Shown piece by piece: positions 16,951 through 27,672 of a stretch of 64,000 nucleotides of DNA (its first letter is position 1; every line of letters begins with the position of its first letter). Origin of the DNA: Roseomonas elaeocarpi (GTDB lineage: Bacteria; Pseudomonadota; Alphaproteobacteria; Acetobacterales; Acetobacteraceae). A program made the translations under genes and the position numbers. The notes under the pieces are model-generated. The model made no database searches, was not told where the DNA came from, and saw nothing but the letters and a program-made list of their open reading frames with translations. The stretch covers positions 1 to 64,000 of the forward strand of contig NZ_JBHLUN010000017.1 of the NCBI RefSeq assembly GCF_042433915.1. Reading direction: 5' to 3'.

Positions 16951-18116
16951 GCGGGCGGCGCGGGGGCGACATGCCGGAGGAGCCGGATTTCGGCGGCGAG
17001 GATGCGCCCGGCGGGCGGGGCGGCGGGGCGCCGGGTCGCGAGGGCGACCTGTCCGGCGGCGCGTCGGATGAAGCAGGGGGCGAAGCGTCCGGCGCGATGC
17101 CCGCCGGGGTGACGGCGGACGAGGGCTTCGGGGCGGCCGGGCTCGACAGCGGCTTCGACGAGGAGGCGGCCGACGAGGCTGGCTACGGCGGCGGCGAGGA
17201 CGATGCGCCCGGGGACGACGCGGGCGGCGAGGCGGAGCGCGGCGAGCGCATCGCCCGCTACCTCGCGCGCGCCGGCGTGGCGAGCCGCCGCGCGGTGGAA
17301 GCGATGATCGCGGAAGGGCGCGTGAAGATCGCCGGCCGCACCGTGGGCACGCCGGCCACCTTCGTGAACCCGGGCGACGCGATCACGGTGGACGGCAAGG
17401 TCATCTCGGCGGCCGAGCGCACGCGGCTGTTCCGCCACCACAAGCCCGACGGGCTGGTGACGACGCACAAGGACCCTCAGGGGCGGCCCACGGTGTTCGA
17501 GAAGCTCCCCCCCGGCCTGCCGCGGCTGATCTCGGTGGGGCGGCTCGACCTCAACAGCGAGGGGCTGCTGCTGCTGACCAACGACGGCGCGCTGGCCCGC
17601 AAGCTGGAGCTGCCGGCGAACGGCTGGCTGCGGCGGTATCGCGCGCGGGTGCACGGCAAGGTCAACGAGGCGGCGCTGGCGTGGCTCGCCAAGGGCATCA
17701 CCGTGGACGGCGTGAAGTACGGGCCGATCCAGGCCGGGCTGGACTCGCGGCAGGGCACCAATGCCTGGCTGACGGTGGCGCTGCACGAGGGCAAGAACCG
17801 CGAGGTCCGGCGCGTGCTGGCGCATCTCGACCTGCAGGTGACGCGGCTGATCCGCACCGCCTACGGCCCATTCCAGCTCGGCAGCCTGCCGCGTGGCGCG
17901 GTGGAGGAAGTGAACGCCAAGATCCTGCGCGACCAGCTCGGCCTCGACGTGGCGCCGCGGGTGCTGAGCGGGCGCGAGCGCACGGCCGAGGCGGCCTCCG
18001 CCAAGGTCGAGGCGCCGCCGCCGGAGGAGGCGCCGCGCAAGCGGCCGCCGCGGGCGCGCCGGGCGGGCGACCCCTACCTGACCGGCTGGGGCGGCAAGCG
18101 CCGCGGCAAGCCGTGA
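16947..18116 (+). CDS. rluB: RsuA/RluB-type 23S rRNA pseudouridine synthase
   Basis: The 389-residue protein has an S4 RNA-binding domain (RIARYLARAGVASRRAVEAM, then VKIAGRTVG) and the RsuA/RluB catalytic domain with active-site Asp in GRLDLNSEGLLLLTNDG. RluB makes pseudouridine 2605 in 23S rRNA; RluE/RluF-like activity cannot be excluded. The first 95 residues are a Gly/Asp/Glu-rich acidic low-complexity extension, and the C-terminus is basic (RKRPPRARRAG). It is coupled by a 4-base overlap to the C26 peptidase. Confidence 0.9.
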   Translation: MSGRRGGDMPEEPDFGGEDAPGGRGGGAPGREGDLSGGASDEAGGEASGAMPAGVTADEGFGAAGLDSGFDEEAADEAGYGGGEDDAPGDDAGGEAERGERIARYLARAGVASRRAVEAMIAEGRVKIAGRTVGTPATFVNPGDAITVDGKVISAAERTRLFRHHKPDGLVTTHKDPQGRPTVFEKLPPGLPRLISVGRLDLNSEGLLLLTNDGALARKLELPANGWLRRYRARVHGKVNEAALAWLAKGITVDGVKYGPIQAGLDSRQGTNAWLTVALHEGKNREVRRVLAHLDLQVTRLIRTAYGPFQLGSLPRGAVEEVNAKILRDQLGLDVAPRVLSGRERTAEAASAKVEAPPPEEAPRKRPPRARRAGDPYLTGWGGKRRGKP

Positions 18117-18156
18117 GCAGCGGGCGGGCGCGGGGCGCAACCGGGTCGGCGCGCGC

Positions 18157-18900
18157 GTGAGGATCATCGCCGGGCAATGGCGCGGGCGCCGGCTGCTGGC
18201 GCCGCCTGGCGCCGCGACGCGCCCCACCGCCGACCGGGTGCGGCAGGCGCTGTTCGACATGCTGCTCCACGCGCCCTGGGGTGGGCGGGCGCTGCTGGAC
18301 GGCGCGGCGGTGCTGGACGCCTTCGCCGGCACCGGGGCGCTGGGCCTTGAAGCCTTGTCGCGCGGCGCATCGCGGGCGCGCTTCCTGGAAAACGATCGGG
18401 CGGCGCTGGCGGTGCTGCGCGCCAACGTCGCGGCGCTGCTGGGCGAGGCAGGGCGCGGGCGCGGTGCGGCCGCCGGCGGGCGCGGCGCCGGCAGGGATGC
18501 GCCGGGTCCTGCCGCGCCAGGCCATGTCGCACCAGGCCACGCCGCGACGGGCCCCACCGCGCCGGGCACCCCGGCGGTGGGGCCCGCCGCCGGGGTCGAG
18601 GCGCGGGTGATGCCGGTGGATGCGACGCGGCCGACGCGGGCGGACCTCGCCTGCGGGCTGGTGTTTCTGGACCCGCCCTACGGCGCCGGGCTGCCGGAGC
18701 GGGCGCTGCCGGCGCTGTGCCGTACGGGCTGGATCGCGCCCGGTGCCGTGGCGGTGGTGGAGGTCGGCCGCGACGATCCCGCGCCTTCGCTGCCGGGGTG
18801 GGAGCCGCTGGCGGAGCGCGCGCACGGCGCCGCGCGGGTGCTGGTGCTGCGCGAGGCGGGCGCCCTGGCCGGCGGGGACGTGCCGGCCGCCGCGCGGTAG
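18157..18900 (+). CDS. rsmD: 16S rRNA (guanine966-N2)-methyltransferase with repeat insertion
   Basis: The protein starts at GTG 18157 with the family N-terminus MRIIAGQWRGRRL and TRPTADRVRQALFDML. The SAM site DAFAGTGALGLEALSRGA (54-71) and catalytic LDPPYGAG (171-178) are intact. Residues about 98-147 are a Gly/Ala/Pro repeat (PAAPGHVAPGHAATGPTAPG) encoded by degenerate 15-bp repeats at 18490-18600. This makes the protein 247 residues against about 190 usually. RsmD methylates G966 of 16S rRNA. It lies 40 bp after rluB. Confidence 0.93.
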   Translation: MRIIAGQWRGRRLLAPPGAATRPTADRVRQALFDMLLHAPWGGRALLDGAAVLDAFAGTGALGLEALSRGASRARFLENDRAALAVLRANVAALLGEAGRGRGAAAGGRGAGRDAPGPAAPGHVAPGHAATGPTAPGTPAVGPAAGVEARVMPVDATRPTRADLACGLVFLDPPYGAGLPERALPALCRTGWIAPGAVAVVEVGRDDPAPSLPGWEPLAERAHGAARVLVLREAGALAGGDVPAAAR

Positions 18901-19053
18901 CGGCGCGGGGCAGGTGAACGAAACTTCAGCGGTGGCCCATCGGTGCGTCAGATGCGCGGCCGCTATGATGCCTCCCATCGCCGGACCGTTCCGCGGCGGC
19001 TCCTGACGGGGCGGCCGAGGTCGGCGGGGAAGGGGATTCTGGGCGTCGTTGCC

Positions 19054-19365
19054 ATGGTTGCGCGTTTCCGGCTGCTCCTGCTGCCCCTGGTGCTCGCGGC
19101 ACCGCTGCTCGCTTTGCCCCACGTGGCCGAGGCGCGGTCGCGGTCGCAGCTGATCACCAGCGACGGGGTGAACGAGGACCGCCCCGCCGCGCCCCGGGTG
19201 AAGCGCCACGCGGCGCACCCGGCGCCGGCCGACGGCGCGCCGCGCTCCACGCGGCAGTCGCGCCGCGCCGCGGCCCGCGCGGTTCGGTCCGCTGCGCCTG
19301 ATGGGGCGCCGAGTGGGTCGCCCAGCGGGGCGACCGGTGGGGCAGGAGCTCCCGCCGCCCGGTAA
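19054..19365 (+). CDS. Small hypothetical secreted protein
   Basis: The ATG at 19054 opens a 103-residue frame with a convincing signal peptide (FRLLLLPLVLAAPLLALPHV, cut near AEA). The mature part is short, basic, Arg/Ala/Pro-rich and low complexity. No conserved domain is seen. Coding is supported only by the signal peptide and by the terminator 120 bp downstream. Confidence 0.5.
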   Translation: MVARFRLLLLPLVLAAPLLALPHVAEARSRSQLITSDGVNEDRPAAPRVKRHAAHPAPADGAPRSTRQSRRAAARAVRSAAPDGAPSGSPSGATGGAGAPAAR

Positions 19366-19732
19366 CGGGGCGGCACGGAGGTTTGGGGTTCGGGCAGGCT
19401 GGCCCGTTCCCCCGAGAATCAGCGGCGGCCTATTCCCGGCAGGTCGTCGTTGAATGGTGGCCCCCGCGGGGGGCGGCCAATCTGGGCTGGTCGGACCGCG
19501 TGTCCGGCCAGCCCATTTCTTTTTCCGGCCCCCAGACTTCGCCAGCCCGCCGAGCGGGATCGGCAGCCCGGCCCTGCTGACCGGTGCACCGGTGTTTCGC
19601 AGCCTGCCCGCCGGCACTGGTCGCGCCACATCATCGGACGGGGTGCTTCACGCCCGGGCGGGAGCGGCGCAGGATGCCGCGCAAGATCCGGCGGTGCCGC
19701 CGCCGGGCACGCTTTCCGCAGGGACGATCCGC
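19366..19732. other. Intergenic region with terminator, upstream of udh
   Basis: The 367-bp gap holds the terminator at 19484-19524. The part after it, about 200 bp, should contain the promoter for the uronate dehydrogenase operon, but no clear boxes stand out. No gene is seen. Confidence 0.6.
19484..19524 (+). terminator. Rho-independent terminator
   Basis: GGGCTGGTCGGAC (19484-19496) pairs with GTCCGGCCAGCCC (19502-19514), and ATTTCTTTTT follows. It probably ends the transcript that carries rsmD and the small secreted protein. Confidence 0.9.
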
Positions 19733-20581
19733 ATGACCAAACCCGCCAAGCCCGTGCTGCTCACCGGCGCGTCCGGCAATCTCGGCCGGATGCTGGCCAG
19801 GGAACTCGGCGCCAAGGGCTGGACCCTGCGCCTGACCGACCTGACGCCCTTTCCCGACCCGCTGCCCGAGGGCGCGACCTTCACCCGCGCCGACCTGACC
19901 GACGGCGTGACGATGCTGCGGCTGGCGGAAGGCTGCGGCGCCATCCTGCATTTCGGCGGCGCCAGCACGGACCTGCCCTTCGAGACGGTGCTGGGCCCCA
20001 ACATCCAGGGCCTGTACCACATCTACGAGGCGGCGCGTCGCGAAGGGGCGCGGGTGCTGTTCGCTTCCTCCAACCACAGCATCGGCTTCCATGAGCGCCC
20101 GGCCGGCAACGCCGCCAAGCTCGACGCCGACTGCGCCTTCCGCCCCGACAGCTTCTACGGGTTGAGCAAGTGCTACGGTGAGCTGATGGGGCGGCTGTAC
20201 TGGGACAAGCACGGGGTGGAGAACGTCAACATCCGCATCGGCTCCTCCTTTACCGAGCCGGTGGACGCGCGGATGCTCTCGACCTGGCTGAGCTACGGCG
20301 ACCTCGCGCGGCTGGTGGAGCGCGCGGTGCTGGCCGAGCGCACCGGCCATTGCGTGATCTGGGGCGCCAGCAACAACCCCGCGACGTTCTGGGGCGCCGA
20401 CCACCGCGACCGCATCGGCTGGCAGCCCGAGGACAGTGCCGAAAGCTATCGCGACAAGGTGGGCGGCATCCATGCCGATCCGGTCAGCGAGCGCTACCAG
20501 GGCGGCGGCTACACCGCGAGCGGCTACAGCCGCGCGCAGCCCAGCGCGCCGGACGCCTTCGCGCTCGACGACGCGTCGTGA
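19733..20581 (+). CDS. udh: Uronate dehydrogenase-like NAD-dependent SDR
   Basis: The 282-residue extended SDR has the NAD motif TGASGNLGRML, the YGLSKCYGE active-site Tyr-Lys pair, FASSNHSIGF, and VIWGASNN-TFW near the end. These are features of Agrobacterium/Pseudomonas uronate dehydrogenase, which oxidises D-glucuronate and D-galacturonate to aldarolactones. The start at 19733 fits the family N-terminus. Its last bases overlap the aldose 1-epimerase start (GTGA), which suggests a shared sugar-acid role. Confidence 0.85.
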   Translation: MTKPAKPVLLTGASGNLGRMLARELGAKGWTLRLTDLTPFPDPLPEGATFTRADLTDGVTMLRLAEGCGAILHFGGASTDLPFETVLGPNIQGLYHIYEAARREGARVLFASSNHSIGFHERPAGNAAKLDADCAFRPDSFYGLSKCYGELMGRLYWDKHGVENVNIRIGSSFTEPVDARMLSTWLSYGDLARLVERAVLAERTGHCVIWGASNNPATFWGADHRDRIGWQPEDSAESYRDKVGGIHADPVSERYQGGGYTASGYSRAQPSAPDAFALDDAS

Positions 20582-21492
20582 GCGGGGCGTATCCGGCGGC
20601 GCCCCCGTCGCCGGAAGCCTGGGCGGGCGCGCTGCCCTTACGCGCCGGCGCCTGGGAGATGGTGCTGCTGCCCGCGGGTGGCGCCATCGTGGCCTCGCTG
20701 CGCCACGCCGGGCGCGACGTGCTGCTGCCGGTGCCCGAGGGCATCGAGCCGATCGCCGCCAAGGCCGGGGCCTTTCCGATGCTGCCCTGGTGCAACCGGC
20801 TCGACGACGGCTGGCTGCGCTGGCCGGGCGGCGAGCACCGCTTTCCCCGCAACGGCGCCGAGGACAACACCGCCATCCACGGGCTGGCGCGCCAGGGGCC
20901 CTGGCGGGTGGCGGAGCATGACGGGCACTCGGCGCGGCTGGTGCAGGACGCGCCGCCGTTGCTGCCGGAGGACCCGTCGCAGCCCTACCGCTACGTCGCG
21001 GAGCTGCGCTTCGCGCTGAGCGAGCCGGGGCTGGAGCTCGGCGCGTCGGTGCGCAACACCGCCGCGGCAGCGATGCCCTTCGGCATGGGCTGGCACCCGT
21101 GGTTCCGGCGCGTGCCGGGGATGCAGCTGCGGATGCGGGCCGACACGGCGCTGCGCCCGGATGCGCGCAACATGCCCGAGGCGGTGGAACCCTCGTCGGG
21201 CGCGTCGGGGCCGGAAGCGAACTGGATCGGCCTGGACGGCGCCTTCGCCGGCTGGGACGGGGTGGTGGAGATCGACATGCCGGGCCTGCCGCTGGAGCTG
21301 CGCGCCACCGGCGCCTGGGATGGCAACTTCCAGCTCTTCGCGCCCCGCACGCGCGAGGTGGTCTGCCTGGAGCCGGTGAGCCACGTCACCGACGTTTCCA
21401 ACCGCCGGCAGCTGGCGCGCTTCGGCGACATGCGGCTGCTGGCACCCGGCGAGTCGATGGACGCCGCGCTGACGCTGCGCCTCCGGGGCTGA
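20578..21492 (+). CDS. Aldose 1-epimerase family protein
   Basis: The 304-residue protein begins with GTG at 20578, overlapping the udh stop by four bases. It has the mutarotase pattern: FPMLPWCNRLDDGWLRW, NTAIHGLARQGPW with the general-acid His, GMGWHPWFRR with the second conserved His, and a late CLEPVSHVTD glutamate. It interconverts anomers of hexoses or hexuronates. Paired with Udh it may supply the anomer that Udh prefers. Confidence 0.88.
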   Translation: MSGAYPAAPPSPEAWAGALPLRAGAWEMVLLPAGGAIVASLRHAGRDVLLPVPEGIEPIAAKAGAFPMLPWCNRLDDGWLRWPGGEHRFPRNGAEDNTAIHGLARQGPWRVAEHDGHSARLVQDAPPLLPEDPSQPYRYVAELRFALSEPGLELGASVRNTAAAAMPFGMGWHPWFRRVPGMQLRMRADTALRPDARNMPEAVEPSSGASGPEANWIGLDGAFAGWDGVVEIDMPGLPLELRATGAWDGNFQLFAPRTREVVCLEPVSHVTDVSNRRQLARFGDMRLLAPGESMDAALTLRLRG

Positions 21493-21811
21493 AGCGGCCC
21501 GGCGGCGCGGCCGGGTTCGGGGTGGCGCCGCGCGATCGGGCGCGGTCGGGCGGTGGAGGTGCCGCCGCCCGGCCGGCCACGGGCGCCGGTGCCGGCAAGA
21601 CGGGTCGGCGACGCCCCTTCGTGCCCCGCGCGGGGCGGCCGGGTTCCGCATCCCGATCCGCGACCCGTTCCGGGTCCGACAAGGGGGGTTCCGCCGGCGC
21701 CGGCGCGGGTCCAAACAGCGGGCTCGACGAGTGGGAGGCGGGATCGACGCTGTTCCCGCCGAACAGGGTCCGCCACGCGGGCCCGCTGAGACACGGAAAG
21801 GGTTCGCGGCG
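21493..21811. other. Intergenic region before the D-threonine aldolase-like gene
   Basis: These 319 bp are extremely GC-rich and carry no gene-like frame in agreement with known families. I see no terminator with a T-run and no defined repeat. Confidence 0.5.
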
Positions 21812-22870
21812 ATGCGCGTGGAGGATCTGGAAACCCCGGTGCCGGTGGTGGAGCTGCCGGTGATGGAGCGCAACCTGCAACGGATGCAGGACTACTGCGA
21901 CCGGCACGGCATCAAGCTCCGCCCCCATATCAAGACGCACAAGATGCCGGAACTCGCCCGCCGGCAGGTGGAGCTCGGCGCGGTGGGCATCACCTGCCAG
22001 AAGCTGGGCGAGGCCGAGGTGATGGCCGATGCCGGGCTGGACGACATCTTCATCTCTTATCCGCTGATCGGCGCGGGCAAGGCGCCGCGGCTGGCGGCGC
22101 TGGCCAAGCGCGTGCGGATGCGCGTCGCGGTGGACAATGACCTGGCGCTCGACACCGTGGCGGAAGCCGCGCGCGAGGCCGGCACCCCGATCGGCGTGGT
22201 GGTGGAGTTCGACAGCGGCAACAAGCGCACCGGCGTCGAGACCGTGGAGGAGGCGCTGGCGCTGGCCAAGCGGATCGCGGCCACCGAGAACCTGCGCTTC
22301 GACGGGCTGATGACCTATCCGACCTCGGCGGAAACGGCGCGCTTCGTGGCCGAGGCGCGGCCGCGCTTCGCGGCGGAAGGGCTGGAGATCCCGATGGTGA
22401 CCGGCGGCGGCTCGCCGGGCGCGATGCGGGTGCACGAGGTCGCGCCGATCGACGAGATGCGGGTGGGCACCTACATCTACAACGACCGCGCCATGCTGGG
22501 CGCGGGCGCGGCCAGGCTCGAGGACGTTGCCATGGTGGTGCATGCCACCGTGATCAGCCGCCCGGCCGAGGGCCGCGCGATCCTCGACTGCGGCTCCAAG
22601 ACCTTGTCGAGCGACCTGGTGGCGCCCGAGGTCGGGCCCGGCTACGGGCTGCTGGTGGACTACCCGGACGCGGTGATCACCCGCGTCAACGAGGAGCACG
22701 GCACGGTGGATGTCAGCCGCTGCGCCGTGAAGCCCGCGATCGGCGAGCGCGTGCGCATCATCCCCAACCACACCTGCGTGGTCACCAACCTCCATGACCG
22801 CGTGGTCTTCGCGCGCGACGGCGAGGTGGTGGAGCAGCGGCCGGTGGCGGCGCGGGGGCGTACCACCTGA
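21812..22870 (+). CDS. D-threonine aldolase / D-serine dehydratase-like PLP enzyme
   Basis: The 352-residue protein has an alanine-racemase-fold N-terminal domain with the PLP lysine in LRPHIKTHKMPELA, the phosphate-binding MVTGGGSPGAM, and a C-terminal D-ser_dehydrat domain with a metal site in IIPNHTCVVTNLHD. Family members cleave D-threonine to glycine and acetaldehyde or dehydrate D-serine, using PLP and a divalent metal. The two reactions cannot be told apart from sequence alone. The ATG at 21812 matches the family start DLETPVPVVEL. Confidence 0.87.
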   Translation: MRVEDLETPVPVVELPVMERNLQRMQDYCDRHGIKLRPHIKTHKMPELARRQVELGAVGITCQKLGEAEVMADAGLDDIFISYPLIGAGKAPRLAALAKRVRMRVAVDNDLALDTVAEAAREAGTPIGVVVEFDSGNKRTGVETVEEALALAKRIAATENLRFDGLMTYPTSAETARFVAEARPRFAAEGLEIPMVTGGGSPGAMRVHEVAPIDEMRVGTYIYNDRAMLGAGAARLEDVAMVVHATVISRPAEGRAILDCGSKTLSSDLVAPEVGPGYGLLVDYPDAVITRVNEEHGTVDVSRCAVKPAIGERVRIIPNHTCVVTNLHDRVVFARDGEVVEQRPVAARGRTT

Positions 22871-22944
22871 GGAACTGGCGGGTCCCCTTCCGGCGCCGGG
22901 CGCGCCGGAACGCCGCTGCCGTTCCGGCGGCGGCGCACCCGCCC

Positions 22945-25026
<2,082 letters not shown>

Positions 25027-25244
25027 ACGGTGTTGCGGAGCTTGCCGGCGGGCAGGGGGAGGAAGCGGTTCGGCCCGATCGTCGGCTTCCGGCCCATGGC
25101 GGGCGCCCCTGCTGGCGATCCGAACAACAGGACTTGGCCGATCGCTGCCCGCGTCCGCTTCCGGGCGAGGCATCCGGAATGCGGGCGCAGCCTCCGCCCG
25201 GGCGGTGGTTCCGTCGCCCGGCACCGCTCCCCGCCACCCCCGCA

Positions 25245-26267
25245 TCACGCCATTTCAATGACGACCTTGCCGAAGGGACCGCGGTCAAGATGCTCGAAGG
25301 CGCAGAGTAGGCTGGCCAGCGGGTAACGCCTGTCGATGACAGGCTTCAGGCCCGTCCGGTCGACGGCACGCACAAGGTTCTCGAGGCCCTGATGACTGCC
25401 GGTGCCGATGCCATGAATGGTGACATCCTTCATCATCAGCGGCATGGCCGGCGCGGAAACGTCGAAGCCTTCCAGGGCGCCGATCTGGCAGATGTGGCCA
25501 CCGACGGCAGCCAGCTGCACCGATTTGCCTAAGTGTGACCCTCCGATCACGTCCAGCACATGGTCGACACCGCGGTCGCCCGTCACCGCGTAGATGGCAT
25601 CCAGCCAGTCCTCGCGATGACGATCGACATAGTGGTCGGCACCCAGGGCCAGGGCGCGGTGACGGTTGCCCGGATCGCCGGACACGATGACCTCGGCGCC
25701 ATGCGCCCTGGCGATCAGCAGGCCGAACAGCGCGACCCCTCCCGTGCTCGGGATCAGCACGGTTTGTCCGGCCCGTATGCCCGCCCGCTCCACGAGGGCG
25801 AACCAGGCCGTCAGCCCCGCGCAAGGCAGGGTGCTCGCCTCCGCGTCCGACAAGGTGAGTGGCGCCCGGACGAACCAGTCTTCGGACAGGGCGACGTACT
25901 CGGCCAGGACACCGGGGTAGTATCCTCCCAGCGTCCGGTAAGCGGGCGTGCGGGCATTCCCGGGACGCAGGCCGTCGACCCAGTCCGGCGTGAAGGTCGA
26001 GATGACGCGGTCGCCGACAGCGAAGCGGGTCGCCCGCTCACCGAGCGCGACCACCGCACCAGCGAGGTCGGATCCGGGCGTGAAGGGAAAGGCGATCGGC
26101 AGGCCTCTCCCGGTTTCGGCGACCATCTTGTCACGGTGGTTCAGGGCGACTGCGGCCACCTTGACCAACACCTCGTGCGGACCCGGCGAGGGTATCGGGC
26201 GCTCCCGCAACGCGAGCCGCTCCCGACCGATCGCATCCATCTCCCACCGCCGCATCATCTCCGCCAT
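25245..26267 (-). CDS. Medium-chain NAD(P)-dependent alcohol dehydrogenase/quinone reductase
   Basis: The 340-residue MDR protein has an N-terminal GroES-like domain (PGPHEVLVKVAAVALNHRDK, FTPGSDLAGAVVALG) and a Rossmann domain (IPSTGGVALFGLLIARAHGA). It lacks the Cys and His ligands of the catalytic zinc, so it is probably a zinc-free reductase of the quinone-oxidoreductase type. The ATG at 26267 has GAGG upstream. A LysR gene is divergent, and its codon choice is less GC-biased than that of its neighbours, which fits recent transfer of the pair. Confidence 0.87.
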   Translation of the reverse strand: MAEMMRRWEMDAIGRERLALRERPIPSPGPHEVLVKVAAVALNHRDKMVAETGRGLPIAFPFTPGSDLAGAVVALGERATRFAVGDRVISTFTPDWVDGLRPGNARTPAYRTLGGYYPGVLAEYVALSEDWFVRAPLTLSDAEASTLPCAGLTAWFALVERAGIRAGQTVLIPSTGGVALFGLLIARAHGAEVIVSGDPGNRHRALALGADHYVDRHREDWLDAIYAVTGDRGVDHVLDVIGGSHLGKSVQLAAVGGHICQIGALEGFDVSAPAMPLMMKDVTIHGIGTGSHQGLENLVRAVDRTGLKPVIDRRYPLASLLCAFEHLDRGPFGKVVIEMA

Positions 26268-26288
26268 TGGGTCGCCTCGTTCCGTTGC

Positions 26289-26307
26289 GCGATGGAAGAG
26301 CCATCGC
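26289..26307. promoter_or_regulatory. Candidate operator dyad in the oxidoreductase-lysR intergenic region
   Basis: A perfect interrupted palindrome GCGATGG-AAGAG-CCATCGC lies 22 bp upstream of the oxidoreductase start. Its place between divergent genes suggests a regulator site. Confidence 0.45.
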
Positions 26308-26333
26308 TGCGTTGCGGCCGATGTCGCACCGTC

Positions 26334-26350
26334 GATTGCCGGCGATAATC
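26334..26350. promoter_or_regulatory. LysR box (T-N11-A within GATT-N9-AATC)
   Basis: GATTGCCGGCGATAATC is a dyad GATT-N9-AATC containing the T-N11-A core of LysR-type binding sites. It is 41 bp upstream of the preferred lysR start, where an autoregulatory LysR site usually sits. Confidence 0.55.
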
Positions 26351-26390
26351 CGCTACAATCCGCATGGGCTGTTGCACGGGGTGCATCAAT

Positions 26391-27284
26391 ATGCGCGGGG
26401 CAGAGTTCGCCGAGCTGATGGGCTTCATGGTTGTGGCCGAGGAGCGGAGCTTCCGGCGCGCCGCGCAGCGGCTGGCCATGTCCCCTTCCGCACTCAGCCA
26501 CAGCATCGGATCGCTTGAGCGGCGGTTGGGCGCGCGGCTCCTGAACCGGACCACGCGCAGCGTCGCGCCGACCGAGGCCGGTCAGGCGCTGTTCGACCGG
26601 CTCCGTCCTGCCCTCGCCGAGCTGGATGGCGCCGTCCGCGACGTCGGCGCGTTCCAGGCGCAACCCAGCGGCACCGTGCGCCTGAACGCGCCACGGATCG
26701 CGGCGCACTTGGTGGTGATGCCGAGGTTGGTGGAATTCCGCGCCGCCTATCCCGGCGTTCGGCTTGATCTCGTTGTCGACGACAGCATGACCGACGTCAT
26801 CGCCAGCGGCTTCGACGCGGGCATCCGCTCGGGCGCCCTCGTGCATCAGGACATGACCGCCGTCAGACTGACCCCGGATCTCCGCATGGCCGTGGTCGGG
26901 TCACCCCGATACTTCGCGGTTCGTCCTCCGCCGACGGTTCCTGGCGGTCTCCAGGATCATGTCTGCCTGACTTACTGCTGGCAGGACACCGGCGTCATGT
27001 ACCGCTGGCGCTTCGATGGGCCCGACGGTGCGATCGATGTCGACGTCGAGAACGCCCTGACCGTGAACGATACGGACCTGCTTCTCGACGCAGCTTTGCG
27101 CGGCCTCGGCCTCGCGTTCCTGCCCGACAGCTTCGTCGAGGAGCACCTGGCGCGTGGTGAACTGGTGCGGGTCCTGGATGAGTGGTGCAGGCCCTTTTCC
27201 GGCTTTCACCTTTATTATCCCAGGCGGCCACACATGCCGGCAGCCCTGCGTGCCTTCATCGACGTCGTGAAGCTGTCACGCTAG
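26391..27284 (+). CDS. LysR-family transcriptional regulator
   Basis: The preferred ATG at 26391 gives a 297-residue protein with the LysR winged helix-turn-helix (SFRRAAQRLAMSPSALSHSI, SLERRLGARLLNRTTRSV) and a periplasmic-binding-like effector domain (FDAGIRSGALVHQDMTAVRL). It resembles the AaeR/DmlR-like subgroup that controls an adjacent divergent gene, here the MDR oxidoreductase. An upstream ATG at 26364 would add a Cys-rich MGCCTGCIN leader unlike the family. Confidence 0.9.
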   Translation: MRGAEFAELMGFMVVAEERSFRRAAQRLAMSPSALSHSIGSLERRLGARLLNRTTRSVAPTEAGQALFDRLRPALAELDGAVRDVGAFQAQPSGTVRLNAPRIAAHLVVMPRLVEFRAAYPGVRLDLVVDDSMTDVIASGFDAGIRSGALVHQDMTAVRLTPDLRMAVVGSPRYFAVRPPPTVPGGLQDHVCLTYCWQDTGVMYRWRFDGPDGAIDVDVENALTVNDTDLLLDAALRGLGLAFLPDSFVEEHLARGELVRVLDEWCRPFSGFHLYYPRRPHMPAALRAFIDVVKLSR

Positions 27285-27672
27285 CTCGCCGCCGGAAGCG
27301 GAGGGCCTTCCCTCGGTCGGGTCCCGTGGAACCGACAAGGACTGACTGGCCCGGTGGCTGCGCGCGAGCGATGCCGGCTTCGTGCGGCGCGTCCGTGATC
27401 GCATCGACGTTCCGGTCGCGGACACGCCCTTCCTGCTCAGCGCTCAGAGGCCTGCTTGCGAGAAACTGCTCTTGATCTGGGAGCGGCCGCCGAGGGCGCC
27501 AGACCGTCGCTGGTGATCGGCCCGGACCATGTCCGCAAACCATCCGGATCGGCCTTGCCCCTGTTCACGGGCAAAGCCGCCAGTCAGCTCCGCAACGCGA
27601 TCCAAGCGCGGGCCGGGCGCCTGCGGCTCGCCGTGGATGGTCGCCCCTCCACGGTCCGGCCGGCGCGCGGCG
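27285..27672. other. Intergenic region with possible gene debris after lysR
   Basis: No intact gene is seen in 388 bp. One plus-strand stretch (about 27357-27460) reads WLRASDAGFVRRVRDRIDVP and then VADTPFLLSAQ with coding-like codon use, before it runs out of frame. It may be a remnant of a gene transferred with the oxidoreductase-lysR pair. I do not recognise the family. Confidence 0.35.
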
